Shown: positions 28,001 through 37,210 of the stretch, in pieces
How positions within the stretch are numbered: the stretch's first letter is position 1
Layout: each line of letters starts with the position of its first letter
Source: Acidobacteriota bacterium
GTDB lineage: Bacteria > Acidobacteriota > Terriglobia > Acidiferrales > UBA7541
Direction of reading: 5' to 3'
Length of the DNA stretch: 64,000 nt
Assembly: GCA_021324935.1 (NCBI GenBank)
Contig: JAJPIE010000067.1
Coordinates: 27,425-91,424 of the forward strand
Made by a program: the position numbers and the translations under genes
Notes under the pieces: model-generated
What the model saw: the letters and a program-made list of their open reading frames with translations, nothing else
Databases searched by the model: none
What the model was told of the DNA's origin: nothing

Positions 28001-28994
28001 GCCGCGCTTCCTCGTTGTGCGCCTCGGCTCGCTCGGTGACATCGTTCACACCCTTCCCGCTGTCTCCGCACTTCGCTCCTCGTTCCCGCGTTCCGAAATC
28101 ATCTGGCTCACGCATCCCCGCTGGGTCGGTCTTGTCGCCGCCAGCAATCTCGCCTCGGAAATCTGGCCGGTCGACTCCCGCGATCTCTCGAACGTCCGCG
28201 ACGTTCTCTCTCAAATCCGTGCGCAATCCTTCGACGCGGCTATCGACTACCAGGGCCTGTGGAAATCCGCCCTGCTTCCGTTTCTTGGCCGCGTTCCCAA
28301 GCGCATTGGTTTCTCCTCCGCCACCGTCCGCGAGTTCGGCGTCCCCATCCTCTATTCCGACCGCGTCGGCGTCAAAAGCGTTCATATCGCGGACCAGAAC
28401 GGCGAGCTTTCCCTCCGCGCCGGAGCAACGTGTCCTGTGGCTGGCGTTCAATTGCAAGTGAGCGAGGCCGACCGCCAGCGCGTCTGCCGCGATCGGAAAG
28501 CCGCGGGCATCGAAAGCTACATCGTCCTCAGCCCGGGCGGCGGCTGGCGCTCCAAATGCTGGCCGGCGGAACGCTTCGGCGCGCTCTGCCTGAAAATTCG
28601 CCAGCATCTCAATCTGCGCTGCGTAATTAACTACGGCCCGGGGGAAGAATCGCTCGCGAATGCCGTCAAATCCTTCAGCGGCGGCGCCGAGCCCATCGTC
28701 TACGATGGCGAACTCGGTCCGCTCATGGCCCTTCTGCAAGGCGCCCAGTGTATTGTCGGCGGAGACACAGGCCCGCTCCATCTCGCCGTCGCTTTGGGCG
28801 TCAAAGCCGTCGCAATTTTCGGTCCTACCAATCCCGCGCGGAACGGCCCCTATCCTCCACAGCCCATCGTCCTTCGCGTTCCCGATGCCGCCACCACTCA
28901 CGAGCGCCAGTCGCAAACGTCTCCCTCGCTGCTAAAAATTTCCGTCGATCAGGTCTTCGACGCCGTCCGCCTCCGCCTCGGAGCCTGCGCATGA
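27993..28994 (+). CDS. GT9 heptosyltransferase (WaaC/heptosyltransferase I type)
   Basis: The start at 27993 gives MPEPRFLVVRLGSLGDIVHT, the conserved GT9 N-terminus; the longer frame upstream overlaps hldE2 fully and is rejected. C-terminal IVGGDTGPLHLAVALGVKAV and FGPTNPARNGPY are the ADP-heptose binding motifs. DYQGLWKSALL is common in WaaC, suggesting the first heptose transferase, while the gene at 24992 is WaaF-like. 333 residues. Confidence 0.9.
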   Translation: MPEPRFLVVRLGSLGDIVHTLPAVSALRSSFPRSEIIWLTHPRWVGLVAASNLASEIWPVDSRDLSNVRDVLSQIRAQSFDAAIDYQGLWKSALLPFLGRVPKRIGFSSATVREFGVPILYSDRVGVKSVHIADQNGELSLRAGATCPVAGVQLQVSEADRQRVCRDRKAAGIESYIVLSPGGGWRSKCWPAERFGALCLKIRQHLNLRCVINYGPGEESLANAVKSFSGGAEPIVYDGELGPLMALLQGAQCIVGGDTGPLHLAVALGVKAVAIFGPTNPARNGPYPPQPIVLRVPDAATTHERQSQTSPSLLKISVDQVFDAVRLRLGACA

Positions 28995-29178
28995 TTCCGC
29001 GCCCTGTGATTGCACAGGCTTCCGCCTGCGCCCTCCCTTCAGCAGCACAGGCACTCCTCCCAGTGCACCCGATCCCTCGTTTGGCCTCCAGATCCATGCC
29101 CCCTGCTATTTTCGGTTTTCCATTTTCTATTTTGTCTTTTCGTGTCACTCGTCATTTCTTCATCCGGGCCGCCTCTGC
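28995..29178 (+). repeat. Short repeat-filled spacer
   Basis: Contains GCACAGGCTTCCGCCTGCGC (about 29014), GCACAGGCACTCCTCCCAGTGC (about 29045) and TATTTTCGGTTTTCCATTTTC (about 29105), members of the hairpin and TTTCC families. No gene. Confidence 0.45.
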
Positions 29179-29844
29179 ATGACTCTCCTCGACTTCTTCG
29201 CTCGCTGGCGCGTCCGCATCGGCTACGTTCTCGCCATCCTCGCTCTCTGCCTCTCGCGTCCCATCCCGCGCTCCATCCTGATTGGCGCTTGCGTTGGCTT
29301 CGTCGGTCTCGTCATTCGCGCGTACGCCGCTGGCTACCTCCACAAGCAATCCGTCCTCACCACCACCGGCCCCTATGCCCACACGCGCAATCCCCTCTAT
29401 TTCGGCAGCAGCATTCTCGCCCTCGGCGCCGCCATCGCCATGAGTTCGTGGGCCTCCGCGATTCTCCTTCTCGCGTATTTCGCGCTCGTCTACACGTTTG
29501 TCATGCGCCGCGAAGAACTCGAACTCCGCGGGCATCATGGCCCCGCCTTCGACGCCTACGCCCAATCCGTCCCGCTTTTCTTTCCCCGCCTCACCCCCGC
29601 CAGACAATCCACCGTCTCTTCCATCGAACCCTCCGCCACCGAACCCGGCGCCTTCTCCTGGTCCCAATATCGCCGCAATCACGAACACCAGGCCGCCCTC
29701 GGCTTCGTCTTTCTGCTTTTGCTTTTATGGATTATCTGGAGGGTCCAGATTGGAGATTTCCATTGGACTATCAGTTGGATGCTGCGCACACCGTCTTTGT
29801 GCGCGGGGCTTTGGCTCCATAAGTCTGCCCAGTCTCTCCGCTAA
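29179..29844 (+). CDS. ICMT/PEMT-like membrane methyltransferase
   Basis: A small integral-membrane protein with about five hydrophobic segments and the signature TTGPYAHTRNPLYFGS (residues 62-78) of the isoprenylcysteine carboxyl methyltransferase/phospholipid methyltransferase group. EELELRGHHGPAFDAYA at residues 111-128 is the second conserved region. The substrate is unknown; position at the end of the LPS operon hints at envelope lipids but proves nothing. 221 residues. Confidence 0.8.
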   Translation: MTLLDFFARWRVRIGYVLAILALCLSRPIPRSILIGACVGFVGLVIRAYAAGYLHKQSVLTTTGPYAHTRNPLYFGSSILALGAAIAMSSWASAILLLAYFALVYTFVMRREELELRGHHGPAFDAYAQSVPLFFPRLTPARQSTVSSIEPSATEPGAFSWSQYRRNHEHQAALGFVFLLLLLWIIWRVQIGDFHWTISWMLRTPSLCAGLWLHKSAQSLR

Positions 29845-29886
29845 CTCTCTTGCCTTTTGCTGCCTCGGTGGTGAAATTTGTTCATT

Positions 29887-29931
29887 CCTCTGCGTCACCT
29901 CTGCGTCCCCTGCGCCTCGGCGGTATCTGCT
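29887..29931 (+). repeat. CTCTGYG dispersed repeat
   Basis: CTCTGCGTCACCTCTGCGTCCCC-type block between the convergent methyltransferase and comEC genes, running into the comEC 3' end. Same orientation as all other copies in the window. Confidence 0.5.
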
Positions 29932-32612
29932 TCTTCGCAGCCCCTAAACCACTGCACCCGGATGCCATGTCCGTCCGTCACCACCGAGATTTCTCCATCC
30001 TCATCGGTCCGCAAAATCCTTACGCCCCTCTGCTTCAACCTCTCCAGCAGCTCCGCCGCTGGATGCCCATACGGATTTCCTTGCCCCGCCGATATGATTG
30101 CCAGCTTCGGCGCCACCCGATCGAGGAATTCCGGCATCGAAGAATTTTTGCTGCCATGGTGTCCCACCTTCAAAACGTCCGACTGCAACTCTTCCGGGTC
30201 GTCCTCGCCCAACATCGCATGCTCCGCTTGTTTCTCCGCATCTCCCGGCAGCAACACACTGCGTTCTTTGTACTGCAACCGCATCACCAGCGAGTCGTTA
30301 TTCTTCGCGGCGGCCGCCACTTCCGTCGGCGCAATCTTCGGCCACAAAAAGTCCACTCGCACGCCGTCCCAATCAAAGCTCTGCCTGCGCAACTCGTGTT
30401 CCACTAGAATGTGCTTTTCCGCCGCCTCCTCCTTCAGGCGCGCTAGTGCTGGCGTCTGCGTCTCACGTCCCAGCCATAACTGTCCCACGCGAAAATTCTC
30501 CAACACCGCCGCTAATCCCCCAATATGGTCCTGGTGCGCGTGCGTCAGCGCCACTGCGTCCAGCCTCTGAATCCCGCGCGACCACAAATACGCCGACACC
30601 GCCTCCTCTCCCGGATCCGGTCCCGGTGCCTCCTCGTGGCCGCGAATTCCCGCGAACCGCCCTCCTCCGTCGATCAGCAGCGTGCTCCCCTTCGGCGAAA
30701 TCACCAGGATCGAATCGCCTTGCCCCACGTCCAACACGTCCACTTCCAGCTTTCCGCGCCCCACTCGCGCTGGGAAGGGAAACGTCGCAATCACCACCGT
30801 TGCCGTCACGCCCGCCGCAATCGCCGCCCTCTTTATCCACCTCCATCTGTCGCTTTCGATTCGCAAAAACGCCGCCACAATCACTCCGCACGTAAAAAAC
30901 AATGCCATCACCCAGACCGGCGGACCAGGTATCCGGTAGCTTCCGTGCGCCATCCCCGCGAACCATCCCACCACGTAGCTTTGCAGCGCCACGAGCCATC
31001 CCAGCGGCCGCGCCAACACGTGCCCCAGCCACGGCCAAGCCATCCCGCTTCCCACCGTCAAAAATCCCAGCGGCACAATCACGCCCGTCAGCGGCACCGC
31101 CAGTAAATTCACCACCGGCCCCTGCAACGTCACCCGATGAAAATCCTTCGCCATCATCGGCAGCATCCCTATCTGTAACACCACCGACACCACCGCCAAC
31201 TCCACCCCCCGCAACCCCCACCGCATCCCAATGGGTACGGCCTCCTCCACCCAGGCTCGCCATGCGTGCTCCTCTCCTCTTGTCCGTGTTCTCTGTGCTC
31301 CTTCTCTGTGTCCTCTTTGTTTAAGACGCGATACCACGCCACTCGTAAAGTCCCGCAAATCCAGCCGAAACTGCGCCTGCTCCGCCGAAAACGCTCCATC
31401 TCGCGTCACATCCCTCCACCCGTTCAGTGCGCTCACGTACGGCTGCACATGCCGCTCCAGCAACGGCAGCGCAATTGCCGCGATACACCCAATGCCCAGT
31501 AACGAAAATTGAAAACTCGTGTCAAACAGCTCCGCCGGCCTCGCCGCCAGCAGGATCACCGCCGCCACTGCTGCCGAATTCAAGATATCCAGTCTCCGGT
31601 ATAACAGATTCGCCAGCACCACAATTCCCGCCATCAAACCCGCCCGCAACACCGGTGCCCGCTGCTCTGCCACGGCCACATACGCCAGCAACGCCGCAAG
31701 CAAAATCACAGTCGTCAACATGCGCGGCAATTTCAACTTTCTCCCCAGCCAGTACACAAAAAAAGCCAGCGCGCCCACATGCAATCCGGACACCACCAGC
31801 ACGTGGAATACTCCCGTTTTCTGGAAATCCGTGGACTCCTCCCGATCCACGAAGCTCCGGTCGCCCAGCAGCATCGCCCGCAAAATCCCCGCCGTTCTCG
31901 GAGCGTTGGGATACAGCACATTCAATTCTTCGCGCAGCCTTGCCCTCAGCCGCGCCGTTCGTGCCCGCATCGTTGGCTCCGCCGCTGCAATTCGCTCCAG
32001 CAACGAACTTGCCCTCAGCGTTGCCAGCAAATGTATGTTCTGCTGCGCCAGATACGCTCGCCGGTCAAATGCTCCGTCGTCCCGAAACACTTGTGGCAGA
32101 CGCCCCTGCGCCAGCACGCTCACTTCGTCGCCTGTATGTACCTCCGGCAGCGTCGCCTCGTCGCCTCGCGGCGTAAAGCTCACGCGCATCCCGCCGGTCA
32201 CCGGGATCCGCCCTTCTGCCGTGTCCACCCCGGAAAGCTCCAGATCCAACCCGTATCCCCACGGCAGCCGCTCCGGTTCGTCACGCAACGTTCCAAACCA
32301 GCGAAGCGGCGTCTTCAACTCGATCTGGCCCTTCCCCAGACGCGTCAAGACGTGCTCCGGCGGCAACGGCCGCGATGCGATCCCGATCGCCAGCACTCCG
32401 AGCACGCACCAACTTGTCAGGGAAAGCAGCGCCGCCCGCCACACACGCCCGCGCGCTGCCAAAAGGAGGGAAGCAACCAGCAGAGGAAAAACCGCCGCGA
32501 AGCAAGCCGCCAGCACGCTTCGCGTCTCCAAAAAAGAGGGAAGGGAACCTGCCCGGCCGAGCAATATGCCGCTTCCAAACGCAGCGGCAATTGCTACAGC
32601 CGGGAGTCTCAT
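29895..32612 (-). CDS. comEC: ComEC/Rec2 DNA uptake channel
   Basis: Inner-membrane channel for import of transforming single-stranded DNA. Domains in order: N-terminal membrane/OB region (about 1-230), competence helices (about 235-590, starting TAGILRAMLLGDRSF), and a C-terminal metallo-beta-lactamase domain with LTHAHQDHIGGL and VGHHGSKNSS. 905 residues, long for the family. Residues about 428-448 are encoded by an in-frame copy of the CTCTGYG repeat (31272-31325) read on its complementary strand. The start overlaps the stop of rlmD by four bases. Confidence 0.92.
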   Translation of the reverse strand: MRLPAVAIAAAFGSGILLGRAGSLPSFLETRSVLAACFAAVFPLLVASLLLAARGRVWRAALLSLTSWCVLGVLAIGIASRPLPPEHVLTRLGKGQIELKTPLRWFGTLRDEPERLPWGYGLDLELSGVDTAEGRIPVTGGMRVSFTPRGDEATLPEVHTGDEVSVLAQGRLPQVFRDDGAFDRRAYLAQQNIHLLATLRASSLLERIAAAEPTMRARTARLRARLREELNVLYPNAPRTAGILRAMLLGDRSFVDREESTDFQKTGVFHVLVVSGLHVGALAFFVYWLGRKLKLPRMLTTVILLAALLAYVAVAEQRAPVLRAGLMAGIVVLANLLYRRLDILNSAAVAAVILLAARPAELFDTSFQFSLLGIGCIAAIALPLLERHVQPYVSALNGWRDVTRDGAFSAEQAQFRLDLRDFTSGVVSRLKQRGHREGAQRTRTRGEEHAWRAWVEEAVPIGMRWGLRGVELAVVSVVLQIGMLPMMAKDFHRVTLQGPVVNLLAVPLTGVIVPLGFLTVGSGMAWPWLGHVLARPLGWLVALQSYVVGWFAGMAHGSYRIPGPPVWVMALFFTCGVIVAAFLRIESDRWRWIKRAAIAAGVTATVVIATFPFPARVGRGKLEVDVLDVGQGDSILVISPKGSTLLIDGGGRFAGIRGHEEAPGPDPGEEAVSAYLWSRGIQRLDAVALTHAHQDHIGGLAAVLENFRVGQLWLGRETQTPALARLKEEAAEKHILVEHELRRQSFDWDGVRVDFLWPKIAPTEVAAAAKNNDSLVMRLQYKERSVLLPGDAEKQAEHAMLGEDDPEELQSDVLKVGHHGSKNSSMPEFLDRVAPKLAIISAGQGNPYGHPAAELLERLKQRGVRILRTDEDGEISVVTDGHGIRVQWFRGCEEADTAEAQGTQR
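31272..31325 (+). repeat. CTCTGYG repeat inside the comEC coding region
   Basis: Contains GTTCTCTGTGCTCCTTCTCT followed by GTGTCCTCTTTGTTTAAG, the same word as intergenic copies. On the comEC strand it reads through without a stop and encodes a basic, Arg/Gly/Thr-rich segment (LKQRGHREGAQRTRTRGEE) in a loop between membrane helices. Confidence 0.65.
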
Positions 32613-33925
32613 GTCACTCTTCGCAACCTCACCAGCGTTTCGATGTGATACGTCTGCTGAAACAGATCGAACAACTGCAAATCCGTGATCGCGTAGCGGT
32701 GCGCCGGCTCCACTTCCGTCTTCTGCCGCCGCTCCGAACCCACCAATACAGCCAGATCGCGCGCCAGCGTCGAGGGGTCGCAGGACAAATACGCGATCTC
32801 CGCCGCTCCCAGATTCGCCAGTCGCGCCGCCGTTTCCGCTCCCAAGCCCGCCCTCGGCGGATCCAGCACCACAAACTCCGGCTGCTCTGTGAACTTCTTC
32901 AAAAATTCTTCAGTATGCTCGTTTTCCGAAATCACTTCGACGCCGGCGGCCTTCGCGTTCTCCCGCAAATCCTGGGTCGCCGCAAGGTTCGCGTCTACGC
33001 TCATCACCCGTGTAAAACTCTTTGCCAGCGGCAGCGTGAAAAATCCCACTCCCGCGTACAAATCCAGTGCGAATCCCCCTTTCTTCCCGCCCACCACCGC
33101 TTGCAACATCTCATCAGTCAAGAACCGGTTCACCTGAAAAAACGACAGGTGGCTCACGCGGTACGAAAACCCTCCCGCTCGGTGTTGCAGAAATCCCGGC
33201 CCCGAAAGCTCAAACCGGTTTTTGCTCTGGTCCAGCAGCAATAAACTCTCCAGGGCCGGCAGCGCCTCCCGGAAATCCTTCACCAGGTCCTTCGCGGGCT
33301 TAACGAACCGCTCGAACGCCACGTTCAGCGCAATCTTCTCGTCCGCCGAATCCGCGAACGCCTCAATCTCCAGCAATCCCGGCGCCAGCGTGTTCCCCCG
33401 CGCCATCTCTTGCAATTTCCCGAATGCCGCCTGCAACGCCGGCGACATCACCGGGCACGTATCGATCGGCACAATCCGCGCGCTCTCGTTCTGAAAATAT
33501 CCAAGTGCCCGCGGCAGCGCATCGCGATACGCCCACTGCCCCCGGTTCCTGTAACCGTATGGCTCTCCCGTGTGCGCCGCGATCTCGCCGCTCCAGTTCA
33601 CCCCTCCCAGCCGCCCCAGCGTCTCGCGTAAAATCTCTCTCTTCTGCCTTACTTGCTCGGCGATCTCAATGTGCTGGTACTGGCAGCCGCCGCATACTTG
33701 GTAGTGCGGGCACGGAGCCGCAATCCTCGTCGCCGCCGCCTGTTCCACCTTCACCAGGCTGGTCTCGATCAGTTTTTTCTTTCGCGTCCGCACCGCGGCG
33801 CGCACCTGCTCTCCCGGAAGCACGTACGGCACAAACACGGTGTTCCCTTCCGCGTGCGCCAGGCCGTTTCCGCCGTAAATCAGTTTCTCCACCGTCAATA
33901 ATAACTCATCCGCCATAGTATTCAA
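32609..33925 (-). CDS. rlmD: 23S rRNA (uracil-5-)-methyltransferase, RlmD/RumA type
   Basis: SAM-dependent 5-methyluridine methyltransferase. An N-terminal TRAM domain (YGGNGLAH, VPYVLPGEQV) precedes the iron-sulfur cysteines CPHYQVCGGCQYQH. The SAM motif is LDLYAGVGFFTLPLA and the catalytic cysteine lies in LSCDPSTLARDL. 438 residues. An internal ATG at 33916 is an equally good start. The exact uridine target (747 or 1939) is not determinable here. Confidence 0.92.
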   Translation of the reverse strand: MNTMADELLLTVEKLIYGGNGLAHAEGNTVFVPYVLPGEQVRAAVRTRKKKLIETSLVKVEQAAATRIAAPCPHYQVCGGCQYQHIEIAEQVRQKREILRETLGRLGGVNWSGEIAAHTGEPYGYRNRGQWAYRDALPRALGYFQNESARIVPIDTCPVMSPALQAAFGKLQEMARGNTLAPGLLEIEAFADSADEKIALNVAFERFVKPAKDLVKDFREALPALESLLLLDQSKNRFELSGPGFLQHRAGGFSYRVSHLSFFQVNRFLTDEMLQAVVGGKKGGFALDLYAGVGFFTLPLAKSFTRVMSVDANLAATQDLRENAKAAGVEVISENEHTEEFLKKFTEQPEFVVLDPPRAGLGAETAARLANLGAAEIAYLSCDPSTLARDLAVLVGSERRQKTEVEPAHRYAITDLQLFDLFQQTYHIETLVRLRRVT

Positions 33926-33942
33926 TTGCTATCCTTGTCGGG

Positions 33943-34120
33943 CCCGCCATCTGAGGCGGGCCGCTCTTCGTTGAGCCAACCATTACTTGAACTCGAGGGT
34001 GTTCCATCCCTTGCGCGGTTTCGCGCAATGGGTGGGCTCTTACGATCGAATGCCACCCCTCGTCCGTCTTTTGCCTCTCCCTGCGTCCTCTGTGTCTCTG
34101 CGTTCAGCTCTTCTCTCTCT
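33943..34120 (+). repeat. Spacer with GC hairpin and CTCTGYG repeat
   Basis: Hairpin GGCCCGCC-ATCTGA-GGCGGGCC near 33944-33965, a GGGTG..CGCGCAATGGGTG element near 34000-34035, then CTGCGTCCTCTGTGTCTCTGCG at 34081-34102. No gene. Confidence 0.5.
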
Positions 34121-34843
34121 TCACATCAAATAAAACAAACTCAACCTCGGCATCCGATACTCCTCCAGCAGCCTCTTCTGCAAATATTGCTTTTCCACAA
34201 GCGCCAGTTGCTCCGCTTTCATCTTCTTCCGGTACGCCGCCAATTGCGAATCCATCTCGCGCCGCAACTTCAAAAGCAATTCCTCGCTCGCTGCGCTCAG
34301 CAACGTCGCGTGCACCTTGTCATCCATCACTGTCAGCCGACGCTCCAAATCCTCCAGGTCCACCCGTCCCGGCGCTTCCAGTAAAACCATCGCCCCGGAA
34401 AGGGAACTCGCCACTTCACTCAGCATCCCCTTCACCGCCGCTGGCGCGCCCGCGCAGCGTTCCTCCGCCTTCTTCACCATCTCCACGTTTCTTTGCAGAA
34501 ACGCTTGCACTTCCTCCCGCGAAAATGCCTCTTTATTTTTCGTGCCTCTGCCGGCCCGCTGCGCTCCCGCCGCGGCCTCCTGACTCTCCTCCGCCGCCTC
34601 CAGCACCGCATCCGTACAATACGCCAGGCTCTTCAGCGGCCGCCCCGCCCCGCGCCGCGACCTCGCATAACTCTCAAACGCCCGGTCCATCCCCTTCAGG
34701 GCCGCTTCCAGCGGGACGCCCGCCTTTTGCCATGCCTCCATAATTGCCCAGTCCAGTGGAGACACCAGCAGGTGCGCCCCCCGCTTTTTCCAGAAATGCT
34801 CCTCAATTTCCGTGAAGTAATGAAAGTAGTTCCAATTGTCCAT
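34121..34843 (-). CDS. Helical protein of unknown function
   Basis: The start at 34843 gives MDNWNYFHYFTEIEEHFWKK; an ATG at 34873 is the alternative. The N-terminal 80 residues (SPLDWAIMEAWQKAGVPLE, then LKSLAYCTDAV) look like a compact helical DNA- or protein-binding module similar in style to replication-initiator DnaD-like segments. The rest is mostly amphipathic helix with coiled-coil character (about 125-235). Not assigned to a family; lies between rlmD and coaX on the same strand. 240 residues. Confidence 0.65.
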   Translation of the reverse strand: MDNWNYFHYFTEIEEHFWKKRGAHLLVSPLDWAIMEAWQKAGVPLEAALKGMDRAFESYARSRRGAGRPLKSLAYCTDAVLEAAEESQEAAAGAQRAGRGTKNKEAFSREEVQAFLQRNVEMVKKAEERCAGAPAAVKGMLSEVASSLSGAMVLLEAPGRVDLEDLERRLTVMDDKVHATLLSAASEELLLKLRREMDSQLAAYRKKMKAEQLALVEKQYLQKRLLEEYRMPRLSLFYLM

Positions 34844-34921
34844 CTGGTTTTGCTTGCCACGTGGCACTGGCATCCTTGCCTGTGCTCTTCCTCCGAGGGG
34901 AACTCAGACGACGATTCGCAA

Positions 34922-35737
34922 TCAGCGTTTCACCTTTTTGGTATTTCCGCCCGTGCCGTGCGCCGTCTCTAGATGTTGATTCTTCTCCCAAATCAACCGC
35001 AATCCCGCCAGCGTCAAAAACTCGTCCACATGCTGAATTTGTTTCGTTCCCTTCGCCACCAGCGCAGCCTGCCCACCCGTCGCCACCACCATTGCCTCGT
35101 TCTTCATTTCCGCCTTCATCCGCGCCACCATTCCGTCCACCATGTCCACCGCGCCGTAGTACAACCCCGCTTGCATGTGCGCCACGGTATTTGTTCCGAT
35201 TACCCGGCCCGGATCCTTGATCTCCACGCGTGGCAACCGCGCTGCCCGGCTGAACAGTGCCTCTGATGCAATCCCGATGCCCGGTGCAATCACTCCGCCC
35301 AGGTATTCGCACTTCCCCGAAATCACATCAAACGTAATCGCCGTCCCGAAGTCGATCACGATGCACGGCCCCCCGTACGCATGAAACGCCGCCACTCCGT
35401 TCACAATCCGATCCGCTCCCACCTCGTTCGGATTGTCCACCAGCACTGCCATGCCGGTCTTCACGCCCGGCTCCACAAACAGCGCCCTCTTTCCCAGATA
35501 CCTGTGCGACATCTCCGAGAGCGTCCAGTTGACCGGCGGCACCACCGAGCTGATCATCACTCCACTTATCGCCTTCTCATCCAGTTCCGCAAACGAAAAC
35601 AGATTCCGCACCAGCACTCCGTACTCATCCACCGTTTGTGCCGGCGCCGTCGTCAATCGCCAGTGCGCGATCAACTCCTCCCCGCGAAACACTCCCAGCA
35701 CCGTGTTCGAATTCCCCACATCAATCGTCAGCAGCAT
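34922..35737 (-). CDS. coaX: Type III pantothenate kinase
   Basis: First step of coenzyme A synthesis, using the ASKHA fold and feedback-insensitive. The start at 35737 gives MLLTIDVGNSNTVLGVF, with the phosphate-binding DVGNSNT. PNEVGADRIVNG and DFGTAITFDV (catalytic Asp region), then GGVIAPGI, are all present. 271 residues, close to the usual length. birA is directly upstream on the strand, a common pairing. Confidence 0.95.
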   Translation of the reverse strand: MLLTIDVGNSNTVLGVFRGEELIAHWRLTTAPAQTVDEYGVLVRNLFSFAELDEKAISGVMISSVVPPVNWTLSEMSHRYLGKRALFVEPGVKTGMAVLVDNPNEVGADRIVNGVAAFHAYGGPCIVIDFGTAITFDVISGKCEYLGGVIAPGIGIASEALFSRAARLPRVEIKDPGRVIGTNTVAHMQAGLYYGAVDMVDGMVARMKAEMKNEAMVVATGGQAALVAKGTKQIQHVDEFLTLAGLRLIWEKNQHLETAHGTGGNTKKVKR

Positions 35738-35751
35738 CCCATCCCCATCTG

Positions 35752-35780
35752 GCACAGGCACTCTTGCCTCTGCAGCGTCC
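35752..35780 (+). repeat. Hairpin repeat copy upstream of coaX
   Basis: GGCACAGGCACTCTTGCCTC, a member of the GCACAGGC..GCCTGTGC family with an imperfect right arm. Confidence 0.45.
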
Positions 35781-35895
35781 ACTTCAAGCAATCTTGACCC
35801 CTCAGTCTAGGAGTGCCGCACCCTGTGGTTTTCAAGGTGCGGGTTATCTTTCTGCCCTCTGTGCTAAATCCGCTCTTCCGCCACTCGCCACCCCT

Positions 35896-36903
35896 TTATT
35901 TCATCTCGCTCACATCTCCCGCAATCACGGTCGCACGCACGCCCGAATCCCTCTTCACCATCAACAACCCTTCCGGACTCAACCCCTCCGTCGTTCCCAG
36001 ATACGTCTCCGTCCCTGTATCCACGCGCACTCTTCGCCCATGGGCAAAGCTCGACACCAGCTCGAACCGTTCCACCACATACGCAGCGCCTTCGCGCAAA
36101 AACCGATTGTAGTCGCTCTCGAATTGCCTCAGCAACTTTGCCAGAAATTCCAGCCTCGATTGCGATCTCCCCGTCTCCCGCCGCAGCGAAGTCGCGATTC
36201 CCCCCAGCTCCCCCGGGAACTTCTCCTGGTTCACGTTGATCCCCATCCCTACAATCACAAATCGCACCGCGCTCGGCTCCGCGTGCATTTCCGTCAGGAT
36301 TCCGCCGAGCTTTTTCCCGTTGACCAGCAGATCATTCGGCCACTTCAATTCGGCCTTCACTCCGCTTTGTGCCGCCACCGCCGAGTGCGCCGAAAGTCCC
36401 GCAAGCATCGTCAGCAGCGGTGCCTGTACCGGCGAAAGCTTCGGCCGCAGCAGTAGCGTCACGTACAATCCCGCGCCGCGCTCCGAATGCCAGCTTCGCC
36501 CTGCCCGGCCACGCCCCGCCGTCTGCTCTTCGGCCAGCACCACCGCTCCTTCCGGCTCCCCCGCGTATCCCAACTCCATCGCCACTCGGTTCGTCGAATC
36601 CGTCTTGAAGAAGTGGTAGACGCGCTTCCCGAACAAACTTCCCTTCAGCCGTCTCCGTACCAGGTCCGGCGTCAGTATGTCCGGCACTTTTTCCAGGAAA
36701 TAACCAGTGTGCGGCTGTCCCTTCGCGCGCACCCCGAGTTCGCGCAATCGTTCCACCCAGCGCCACACCGTCGAGCGCGAAACTCCAATCTCCCGCGCAA
36801 TCCGCGCCCCGCTGATGACAATCGTTGCGTTCTCCGATAGCAGCGTCAGCAGCGCTGCCAGTCTCCGATCGGTTGTCCCTGGAAGGGAAGTAGTTTGCGG
36901 CAT
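35896..36903 (-). CDS. birA: Bifunctional biotin-[acetyl-CoA-carboxylase] ligase / biotin repressor
   Basis: Attaches biotin to carboxyl carrier protein via biotinyl-AMP. An N-terminal winged helix (ISGARIAREIGVSRSTVWRW, about residues 30-50) suggests it also acts as a transcription repressor. The ligase motif is AEEQTAGRGRAGRSWHS with the central GRGRAGR; LKWPNDLLVNGKKLGGIL holds the catalytic lysine, and a C-terminal SH3-like domain follows. 335 residues. Confidence 0.94.
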   Translation of the reverse strand: MPQTTSLPGTTDRRLAALLTLLSENATIVISGARIAREIGVSRSTVWRWVERLRELGVRAKGQPHTGYFLEKVPDILTPDLVRRRLKGSLFGKRVYHFFKTDSTNRVAMELGYAGEPEGAVVLAEEQTAGRGRAGRSWHSERGAGLYVTLLLRPKLSPVQAPLLTMLAGLSAHSAVAAQSGVKAELKWPNDLLVNGKKLGGILTEMHAEPSAVRFVIVGMGINVNQEKFPGELGGIATSLRRETGRSQSRLEFLAKLLRQFESDYNRFLREGAAYVVERFELVSSFAHGRRVRVDTGTETYLGTTEGLSPEGLLMVKRDSGVRATVIAGDVSEMK

Positions 36904-37210
36904 CAGGTCCTGGTCCTGTGCTCTTTGCCTTTGCAGCGGCCGCCGTCCGCGGTGAGCACCGCTCGTTTCAACCTACAATTTGCCCGGTTCTCCACGCCCC
37001 AAGCTTACTCACCCCTTTGCCTTCCCACAAGTATCCGGCCGTCTGCATACCGCCTTGCCGGGGCGGCTTTACGCCGCCTTCTTCTCCGCTAGCACAGGCT
37101 TCAGCCTGTGTACCCCTTCGTTAGACCGCGATCCGGTGAACTTGAGGGTGCCTCAACCTTGCTTTGTGAGGGCGGGCGTTTCCGCTTCACGCCACCATAC
37201 CTCCCTCTCT
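36904..37210. repeat. Spacer between birA and the NadC-like fragment
   Basis: No gene. Two hairpins: GGCGGC-TTTAC-GCCGCC (37062-37078) and CACAGGC-TTCA-GCCTGTG (37093-37110, loop 37100-37103 with the flanking T). A GAGGGTGCCTCAACCTTGC element follows near 37142. The size and position suggest remains of an eroded larger gene, but no reading frame of nadC is recognisable in it. Confidence 0.5.

Noticed and set aside
22642..29844. Mobile-element origin of the LPS gene cluster
   Set aside because: No transposase, integrase or attachment-site repeats flank it, and its genes and codon style look like the rest of the window.
31519..32688. A 389-codon + strand frame opposite comEC
   Set aside because: Antisense to clear ComEC domains, low-complexity Ser/Arg/Pro composition, no motifs.
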